64,000 nt of DNA from contig JAKZAN010000007.1 of assembly GCA_023053545.1 (NCBI GenBank), positions 9,610,001-9,674,000 of the forward strand. Direction: 5' to 3'. The translations under genes and the position numbers were made by a program. Numbering within the stretch: the first letter of the stretch is position 1; each line of letters starts with the position of its first letter. This document shows positions 56,716 to 64,000 of this stretch, one piece after another. The stretch is from Lepidurus packardi (lineage: Eukaryota; Arthropoda; Branchiopoda; Notostraca; Triopsidae). The notes below the pieces were generated by a model, which worked only from the letters and a program-made list of their open reading frames with translations, made no database searches and was not told where the DNA came from.

Positions 56716-57209
56716 TGTCACGGCCTGAATAGGTTATTGCTTAATTTCTGCATGATCAGCGTCCCTACAACATGATACAGTGCTTAGTCAGCTATCTCCG
56801 AGTGTGAGATGTGCTGACGGGGCATCGAGTCTTGGCGTAGGGTCAGCAAGCTTTGCATGTTGTAGCATAGGGCACCCTGGAACCTCCGTTCAGGCGTCTC
56901 AAGTAACCTGGCGCCTTGCTCTGGTTGACATTCCAGCGAGGAACGAGGGGGCCCTCGTGGTGGATAAAAGGGGGTTGCGAGTGAGAGTGGTGGTCGACTC
57001 GGTTATTGGCTACTCGGTGGTAGTCGACTCGGTGGTTAGAGGGTCGCTGGTTAGAGACATCAAGTTGAGCATTTGTACCACTGAACCCTGTAACCGACTT
57101 AAAGCCCACTTACTTAGACCTTTATAATACAACGTTCAAAACCCACCATTTTCCAACGAACTACGCTCACCTCGCAGAATAAAACCGTTTGCAAGTTTAA
57201 AGCGTGACA
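56716..57209 (+). mobile_element. Probable solo LTR (494 bp)
   Basis: Bounded by TGTCACG and CGTGACA, a perfect 7 bp terminal inverted repeat of the TG...CA type. Inside, a TATA-like GATAAAAG lies near 56963 and AATAAA at 57178, in the order expected for U3-R-U5. No internal retrotransposon sequence adjoins either side. Flanks (AATAC, ATGCC) do not form a clear target-site duplication, so it may be old or rearranged. The 115-codon ORF inside is incidental. Confidence 0.6.
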
Positions 57210-57554
57210 ATGCCCACCAACAAATTAGAGACTAACCATTTAATAAAAAAGCAATGATTCATTTAGAGAGTATTCATTTAGAAAGCTTAGAGAAATTTCT
57301 AACGAAAAGGACAAGTGTGGGTGTATACAATTTGTATTGCTTTTCAGTGCTCCTCGTGTTAGCATATTCCATTCAACTCATACAATGAATGCAGAGCAAT
57401 TTCGTATAACTAAGACCTACATTAAGAACACACATTTAAGACTAGCTTAGTAATTAATAAAAGGTGGACAATTAAAACTAAACACTGCAAACACAAGTTG
57501 CGTTCCTAGGTTTTACGCAAAACAAAAGAAAAAGGAGATTTTGGACAAATAGTC
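57210..57554. other. Spacer and 3' flank of pseudoprotease
   Basis: AT-rich sequence, no gene seen. Confidence 0.5.
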
Positions 57555-60439
57555 TTAGCCCAAGACGCGAATGGGGCTGAGAGCAATGTTGCAGGCGTTG
57601 ACTCCTCGCTTCAGGTAGAAATATCCTCCCAAGCCCCAAGCCGGTCCGTGCCAGTCGTTGCGGAGAATCCAGACCTCGACGCCATCTAACTCTCCATAAC
57701 CAACTACCATGACCGGAAGCATGAATCCGTCACTCGACTGCAATACAACATGGTTGGTAAGAAATGAACATTTAGATTTTAGAATATTTTGCACGAGTTT
57801 TACCTCGGCATGATAGGTAAGATAGCTGAATCCCGCAACCGAAGTCGGGCACATCTTGTCAATGTCCATAATCCCAGTCCTGATGGGAAAAGAACAGACC
57901 CAAACAATCCAAGTTTCCTTCCTCTCAACCAACACACAGCAAGTGTTGCAAAAGATGAGCCCGTATACTTACGAGTAACTTCCGAAATCCGAGAACACTT
58001 TTTTCTCATCCAGGTACAAAGTTGCCAAGATGGGTCCTCTTCGCTTGACTTCCTGGGCCATCTTACTCTCGTTGAATACTCTGATGTTTCGGTAGCCCCT
58101 TTTCAACTTGTACGCAACGCTTACTCTTTCAGCATGGCAAGTGCCGAGGATGCTACTTGGAACAGTGGGAGGTTGTCTAGCAAAGTTAGGGTATTCCTGC
58201 AAAGAAAGTAAATTGGAAGAGATGTTTAGTTAACCCGACACCTTTTATCTCACCAAAAAATGGACAAGTATATTTAGATTTGCAGTTGCAAATTGCAACT
58301 TTTTTTTTAAACAAAATTTCCAAATACTTGCTATGCTGCTATTGCTATGTTTACAGGAGCATCAGCTAGCTTCATCTGACTAACTGGTGAATGTATAACG
58401 GTTTACCTTATTATTAACCATTCCTCCAATACTACGACGAACACGAGCAGGTGGAGTAGTTGTAGGAGGAGGAGGAGATGGATATGCACTTTCTCTAGCA
58501 AAGATAGGATATTCCTGCAAAGAAAGAAAACCGGGATACCATTTATCTCAACATTAAATAGACAAGTATATTTCGATTTTCACATTACGAGTTTAATTGC
58601 AAATTGCAACTTTTTTTAAAGAAAATGTCCAAATACTTGCTATACTGCTACCCGAGATGTTTACAGGAGCACCAGCTAGCTTCATCTGGCTAACTGGTGA
58701 ATGTATAACGGTTTACCTTATTATTAACCATTCCGCCAATACTACGACGACGACCAGTAGCTGGAGGAGTGGTAGCAGGAGGAGTAGTAGCAGGAGGAGT
58801 AGTATTAGGAGGAGGAGGAGAAGATGGATACATACTTTCTCTAGCAAAAATAGGATATTCCTGCAAAGAAAGAAACCGAAAAAGATTTTTATTAACCCGA
58901 TACCATTTATCTCAACATAAAATAGACAAGTATATTTAGATTTGCAGTTGAAAATTGCAACCTTTTTTTTAAACAAAATTTCCAAATACTTGCTATGCTG
59001 CTACCCGAGATGTTTACAGGAGCACCAGCTAGCTTCATCTGACTAACTGGTGAATGTGTAACGGTTTACCTTATTATTAACCATTCCTCGAATTCTACGA
59101 GGTTCAGTAGTAGTAGTAGTAGTACCAGTAAAAGAAGTACGATCAAGGGAATTCTCATCTTCCTACAAATAGAACGTACTTCACTTTCTGACTTGTACAT
59201 ACAATTGGCAAGTTTCGAGTTACTTAAGTTGGAGAGAAAGGAGTTTAGAAAAGATAGTAATAAATCCTTACCGCTTCATAGTACGTAGCATTCAGAGCGA
59301 TACCAGCGTAGATCAGGTAGTCTAACGCATCCGTCACTTTCTTGAAGTTAGGTGTCACGCATGCCACTTCAACGTTGGGTAACGCACACTCCAGGACTTG
59401 CTCAACACTGGTTCATCCCAATTCCAAGATATAGAAGCCAAGTCAATTTGGTGGTTTTACCTGAAATCGCGAAGAACTTCTTCCTTGCTTGACATGCAGT
59501 CTGTGTATTCGGCCAAAGCGACGGCGGGAAGAGCCCATTGTGTAAAGGGGCAATTCTCGTCAGACTCAAAGATGAATTCTTCGGAAATGGGAGGCATGCA
59601 TTTCCTGGAGCGGTAATCCACCTAAGAATCCACCTTGTACTTTAGAAACAACTCCACTCATCAACACTCCAAACGTAGGAGGCCAAAATGCAACTTACCT
59701 CGAAAGAATTCCCAGCTGTTTCTCCGCCCATATTTATTACATCGTGGTGGTCCTGGCAATCGTAAAATTTTAGAATAAAAAATCCGTTTCAAAAAATTCA
59801 ATATCCCATATCTATCTATTCGGAGTGTTTAGCTCTGGATTTTGTAATATTTGGTTAGATGGACTTGGACGCGTTATAATTTAAACCTTTTTTTCCAACT
59901 AACAAAAAGGCTTATACATTATAGCCGCGTGCTCCTTGAATTAGAGTCTCGTTTCAGATCCTTTTTAATTATTTCCAAGCTAAAGAAAATGAAGTGCATC
60001 AAATGTGTTGAAAAGCAAAAGTGATCAAGTTTAAGTTACTACATTGCCTTCTGGCATACAACTACCCCTAAAACTGACCCTTTTGAAGCAATATCCCATT
60101 TCAGCCATTAAATAAGGACTTTAGTTTTTCAAAATAAGTATACAGAATATGGAATATGTTTTGAAAAATATTAGAAACTTAGTGAATTGGTGCCAACAGT
60201 TTACATAGATTTACTGGAACCTACAATGTATGGCAATTTTGGTGGTGCATCTCTAGATTAGACGTTACGGCGTCATTGTTTACTTTCAAATGAAAACCAA
60301 AAAATAGCTTAGCTGTTCAAGAGAAGGAGCATGGATTTCTTACCTTCTCGAGAGGGGGCAGCCCCAGCACGGCTGCGGAGACAGCGGTCAGCAAGAGGAA
60401 ATGTACCAGGCCGGGTACTCGTACATGGAATTCAGCCAT
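57555..60439 (-). CDS. Papain-family (C1A) pseudoprotease with Pro/Thr-rich insertion (9 intact exons plus one dead exon)
   Basis: Secreted cathepsin-like protein of 388 residues, predicted inactive. Exons (minus): 60344-60439, 59699-59752, 59461-59621, 59272-59407, 59070-59162, 58717-58860, 57973-58196, 57804-57879, 57555-57737, leaving out the frameshifted 58407-58515. A signal peptide (residues 1 to about 25) is followed almost directly by the protease domain, without an I29 propeptide. DENCPFTQWALPAVALAEY (71-89) aligns with the active-site helix, but the catalytic Cys before Trp79 is Gln78. MLPVMVVGYG aligns with DHAVxxVGYG, His becoming Leu335. The Asn of the triad is kept (Asn355 in WILRNDW). 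SVEQVLEC matches the LSEQxLxDC motif. Between the two halves of the domain, exons 5-6 add Thr/Pro-rich sequence ending in RRIRGMVNNK or RRRSIGGMVNNK. A binding or inhibitory role is possible; function is unknown. Confidence 0.85.
58407..58515 (-). pseudogene. Frameshifted duplicate exon in the pseudoprotease gene
   Basis: A third copy of the Pro/Thr-rich exon module, between good splice sites (TTTGCAG and AAG/GTAAAC). It is 109 nt, against 144 for its neighbour: one extra T in ATCTTTTGC (ATTTTTGC in the sister exon) shifts the frame into TAG within seven codons. After the shift the old frame continues to GGMVNNK. Since the module exons start and end in phase 0, skipping it keeps the protein in frame. 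Confidence 0.85.
58407..59162. repeat. Tandemly duplicated exon-plus-intron units, about 310-350 bp
   Basis: Exons ending in GGAATGGTTAATAATAAG and the adjoining introns (with CAGCTAGCTTCATCTG and GTGAATGT(A/G)TAACGG) recur at about 58400, 58710 and 59060. Duplication therefore covered intron and exon together. Confidence 0.9.
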
Positions 60440-62131
60440 CGAAAGTCTCGACTGGATGCAAGAACTGAAGACTGGATGAAGAACAGTTGAACAGAATAGA
60501 CAGAGTCAATAAAGCTGTGATAAACTGTCGACTGAAATTATTAGAGCTCGTTTGAAGGACTGATACTTCCCCATAGAGACGGGAGTAGTACTTATATGGT
60601 GGAATTCCCCTCCTTGTACAGGTGTCGAACATCCGGTTCTTTGTTTCAACTGTATCGCCCATATCGACACACATATGGAGCCACGTACTTGTTATTGTCC
60701 TTGTTATTTTTCCCGCACCGTCATTGCCTACAGCTTTTATGTAAATGATCTGACGCACTTTGGACTTCTCCCTTATTGGTCCACGCTTTTCTGCTTTGTT
60801 TTTCTCAGTACAGTATATGCGAGCGTGTGATGAGAGATCCAAACAGGCGTATCCGGGTATCTGAAATTCAAGTATCCGTGAATGTGTCACCTCGTTCATT
60901 GGTCCACGTTTCTTTTTTTTTATTATTTTATTGATGCGTGAGCTGGGAGGTCCATGTTTCTTTGTTACTATACAAAATATACTTATTTATTTAAAAAATA
61001 AATGCCGAAGGAATCCAGTTTGTATTTCTCAATTTGTTCCAATTCCGTTTTCAACGATGTTTTTAGTTAAGTTCATTTTAACAGTCAGATGAATTATTCT
61101 GAATTTCAGTAGGAAACATTTAGTACATATCCTATTTATACTTCACTTTCAAGTATCTGTTTCGCTATTTTAGATTTTAAAAAAAAATAATTAACATCAC
61201 ATTTCGTTCTGCTTTCGGGCCTAAACGAAGCAGAAAAGCTTTTGTTCCGGCCGTGACTTGAATTGAGCTCAAGTGAAATGGGATCAAAATCCGCATACTG
61301 CTATAATTGAAAACAGTGATCATAACGACACACAGTCCAATATTCTTGCTATACACATGGTTTATCTTTGAATTTGCCTTGGCAGAAAAGAAAGTACAAG
61401 TTTTAATGATTCTCATCAACGAGAGTTGATGATAGTCGTTATCCTAACCAAAGTTAAGCTAACCTAACTAATTAATTTCCAATCCAACTACCAATTTCCA
61501 ACTCGAATGACATTGGTTTGTCCTTGTATTCCGGAGAACGTTTTGCAAGAATATGACACTATAGTGTCGTTTTTTATCTACGCGTTTTTAACCGAAGACC
61601 GTGTTCGTTATCCGATCATAAAAAGGCGCCAAAAAAGTGTTCGTAATCCGATCTGTTCCTTAACATATCACCCACTGTATCAAGATGGCGGACGTTGTGC
61701 TGTCAAGACGGCTGACTTACGTGCCAAATTGCATTTATACTTTTATTTTGGCTATTTTCTCTATCTTTACACGCTATTTTGATTACATATAATATATAAA
61801 TACTCAAATTTTCATTACTTATACCGTACTTGACTAAAACAAGTGAAGGGATACTACTGTCAGAGATATACATAAGAAAGCATGAAGAACAAAAGGACGA
61901 AATGGCCAATACACTAAGAGAAGTATATGTGTAAGTGCAAATAGGGCTAGAGATCAGTTAAAGTACAGTTTCGTAAAACATAATTGCATGTGGAGAAAGG
62001 ACTTTTAATAGAAACGACTTGTTTCTTTCTTTATCTACTATATCCGTGAAAGGGCGTCATTCCGAGGGCGCCATTTTAACGTTCGTTGGCATTAACTGTC
62101 TTCAAGTGCATGAACAAAATTAGGAACGATC
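60440..62131. other. 5' flank of pseudoprotease; no confident gene
   Basis: AT-rich flank. A CAAGATGGCGGAC box at 61681, a typical YY1-type start-site motif, opens a 35-codon ORF (61685-61792) with a hydrophobic stretch YTFILAIFSIFTRYF; it may be only a promoter motif. A second GGCGCCATTTT lies near 62067. Confidence 0.4.
61685..61792 (+). other. Small ORF with membrane-like segment (weak)
   Basis: 35 codons starting MADVVLSRRL in an excellent start context (CAAGATGG) and containing about 15 hydrophobic residues. There is no homology I recognise. Confidence 0.15.
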
Positions 62132-62277
62132 TTGGTTGTCGGGGATTTGTCCACAAAGTGGGTGGAGGCATATCCTATTCCAACTCAGGAAGCCAGTATT
62201 ATCGCCACCAAGCTGTCTGGGGAATACATTAGCAGGTATGGAGTGCCGCTTCAGCTTCATTCCGATCAAGGTGCAAA
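62132..62277 (+). mobile_element. LTR-retrotransposon integrase fragment (Ty3/gypsy-like)
   Basis: Open frame with VVGDLSTKWVEAYPIP and RYGVPLQLHSDQGANG, the integrase core around the first and second acidic residues (Asp in GDLSTKW and HSDQG). It stops abruptly at the junction with the P4HA remnant. Only about 48 residues remain and no LTR adjoins, so it is a dead fragment. Confidence 0.88.
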
Positions 62278-62284
62278 TGGTGCA

Positions 62285-62498
62285 ATTTTCACCGGCGTTA
62301 AATAGAAATACGGACTAGGACGGCCGAGCCAGCATTTCAGCTTAGAAACGTACTTTTCCTCCTAAATGAAATGAAAGAATAATACATTATTTTGCAAATA
62401 AGGTAAACTTGTCTTATACAAGCAGCTGCTCTCCACGGCAAAGTGCGTTGAAATTGATGGCGCCCTCCACAAAATGCAAAGTTCTACCAAGCTGGTAT
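62285..62498 (-). pseudogene. Remnant of a second prolyl 4-hydroxylase alpha gene (parts of exons 4 and 5)
   Basis: Exon 5-like 62285-62361 and exon 4-like 62420-62498, with intact acceptor (ATTTAG/GAGG) and donor (CTT/GTATAAG) around a 58 bp intron. Both pieces stay open (EEKYVSKLKCWLGRPSPY; FNALCRGEQLL) and match the P4HA gene at 51.5-51.67 kb at roughly 90%, while the introns do not align. It therefore comes from a diverged paralogue, not a recent copy of the neighbour. It is cut at both ends. Confidence 0.88.
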
Positions 62499-62770
62499 TG
62501 TTGGATTTTGTATTTTTCTTCCCTGAGGTCCGCTCCGATCCAAATGTGTTTGGTTTTGGTTTGTTAAGTTGGTGTTGGGTCGCGATTCCAATACAAGCTA
62601 TCGGTAAGTCCAACCATCCTTACTTTGAACTTATCGACAACCGCGGCGCGACATAATAGGTATTTCTTCTTCTTTTTCAGCAACTCGCGAAGACACAAAA
62701 GCAGAGGGGATATACAGCAACAGCAACTCATTCACAACAGCAACACTTCATTATCTATATTGTCTATTTT

Positions 62771-63741
62771 GATAATATCTCTTCTTTATTAGAACAACAG
62801 TACACCCTCCCCATACAAGATCCACATACTCTGCCACCAGGTAATGTATTCATGCTTCACAGGTGGTGTCCCAAAACCCAATAGGGAGATTCCGCCCCCT
62901 CGCCAGGGAATCCACCCTCGGAACACTGATGATGCATTCACGGATGTCGTTAGGCCAAGTGGTACACATCCACCGTTTCCAGGACGCTTTCCAGATCATA
63001 TGGCATACCTATGCTATACTTGGCTGCGCTAGTTTTCCGTGAAATTGGGCGCTACGATGTGCAGGAACATTTTTGTGTCTTCAGGGAATTGCGAAGCCTT
63101 TGTGTTCCTCCAAGATCGTGGAAGATTCTTATTATGTGACTTTTAAAGGTGACTTATTCCCTATCACTGGAAAGGTTGAAAGGGATTGTTAATTACATTT
63201 ATCTTTTAACGCAATTTAAGTAATTATTTAACAAACTCATTAGAACGGCGAAGCCTTTGTGTTCCCCCAAGATCGAGGAATTATCATGCGAGTTTTAAAG
63301 GTGAGTTATTCCCTATCAGTGGAAAGGTTGAAAGGGATTGTTAATTACATTTATCTTTTAACGCAATTTAAGTAATTATTCATCTGACTTAAGTGCTTAT
63401 TTTCCTATTAATACATCAAATACGAATTTAAGTTTAGTGAATACACCCTTTATTATTATTGGCATCGGTTTATTTTTCATTTTAGTGCTATTGAATAGAA
63501 CCAACTTGTACAGTAGATATTAAGAGACTTTCCTTGCAACCGAAAATTACTAAGTAATGATTTTGATTTTCTTCAAAAATGGGAAAAGAACGTAGAATTT
63601 GTTTACTGTTCATGCGTCCCCTCTGTTTTGTTCGCAGCTGACAAAAGAGGGGAGAAGGTTTTCCCATCGCATGTGATCGTCTCCCTAATGGAGCTTCATT
63701 AGCATCCACGACAGCCAGGGAGAAGAGGTCGACACACATCA
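62771..63741. repeat. Intergenic duplicated block, right copy
   Basis: Counterpart of 53530-54813, lacking the exon fragment. It has its own short tandem duplication (GGTGA(G/C)TTATTCCCTATCA near 63150 and 63300). Similarity ends near GACACACATCA at 63732-63741. Confidence 0.85.
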
Positions 63742-64000
63742 TAAATGAATAATCTAGAAAATGACATAAATTGAGCATATAGAGTGGTGTCTAGCAGAAC
63801 GAACACAGTCCGTTCCAGGACGGCGTTCTTTCCCCGAATCGTTCGTTATTCGGGACGCCGTTTCTCATACGGTACTTTGGAACTAATTTTGATCCGTTCC
63901 CGAGGCCGTTCCAAAATGGTGAAAAATCTTAATTTTGCATGATGACACTGTGGAGTCCACTTCTTTTCTGAAACCTATGAAACCACCCCCTACTGGCTTT
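63742..64000. other. Window end, no gene seen
   Basis: Contains the small hairpin CCCGAAT-CGTTCGTT-ATTCGGG (63833-63854) and several CCGTTCC words, loosely resembling 15560-15685. Confidence 0.4.

Noticed and set aside
56780..57127. 115-codon ORF
   Set aside because: It lies wholly inside the probable LTR, crosses its TATA-like and repeated GTCGACTCGG words, and has no recognisable domain.
58407..59162. Counting all three Pro/Thr exons as coding
   Set aside because: The 58407-58515 copy is 109 nt and runs into a stop; only the other two fit an intact protein.
1..64000. tRNA or rRNA genes
   Set aside because: No sequence with both an A-box/B-box pair and a cloverleaf, and no rRNA core, was found by eye; a tRNAscan and Rfam search would settle it.

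Overview
This is arthropod nuclear DNA, most likely from a crustacean. The genes are spliced with GT-AG introns and separated by AT-rich, repeat-laden sequence. They include a delta/epsilon-class GST, an LRR protein like the crustacean Oplophorus-luciferin 2-monooxygenase non-catalytic subunit family, a TRH-receptor-type neuropeptide GPCR and a U2 snRNA fragment with an arthropod-like sequence. The species cannot be fixed from the window. Exon models were built by hand by joining reading frames across consensus splice sites, and they give intact proteins of the usual family lengths.

Layout. 0-2.6 kb: minisatellites and no confident gene. 2.7-9.3 kb (+): GST, 4 exons, whose introns hold a SOX-motif-rich block, an 8-copy minisatellite and a U2 snRNA fragment. 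10.9-12.8 kb (+): secreted LRR protein, 3 exons, whose exon 1/intron 1 boundary and 3' end are each tandemly triplicated. 13-18 kb: gene-poor, nested tandem repeats. 18.3-35.5 kb (+): TRH-receptor-like GPCR, 4 coding exons in 17 kb, with introns filled by several satellite families. 35.5-38.7 kb: no gene seen. 38.7-40.6 kb (-): PREB/Sec12 WD40 protein, 6 exons. 41.5-50.0 kb (+): a tandemly duplicated family of exon-like modules with conserved splice sites but no conserved protein, the best candidate here for an undescribed transcription unit. 50.3-52.7 kb (-): collagen prolyl 4-hydroxylase alpha subunit, 10 exons. 55.0-56.2 kb (+): carbohydrate sulfotransferase, one coding exon. 56.7-57.2 kb: probable solo LTR. 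57.6-60.4 kb (-): papain-family pseudoprotease with catalytic Cys and His replaced and a Pro/Thr-rich exon array inserted in the domain. 62-64 kb: an LTR-retrotransposon integrase fragment, a remnant of a second P4HA gene, and a duplicate of the 53.5-54.8 kb intergenic block.

The genes do not form one pathway. Three of them (PREB for ER export, P4HA in the ER lumen, sulfotransferase in the Golgi) belong to the secretory pathway, but nothing in the sequence shows that they are co-regulated. The recurring theme is local DNA duplication: whole minisatellites, gene edges, single exons and multi-kilobase segments have been copied nearby, leaving dead exons and exon fragments.
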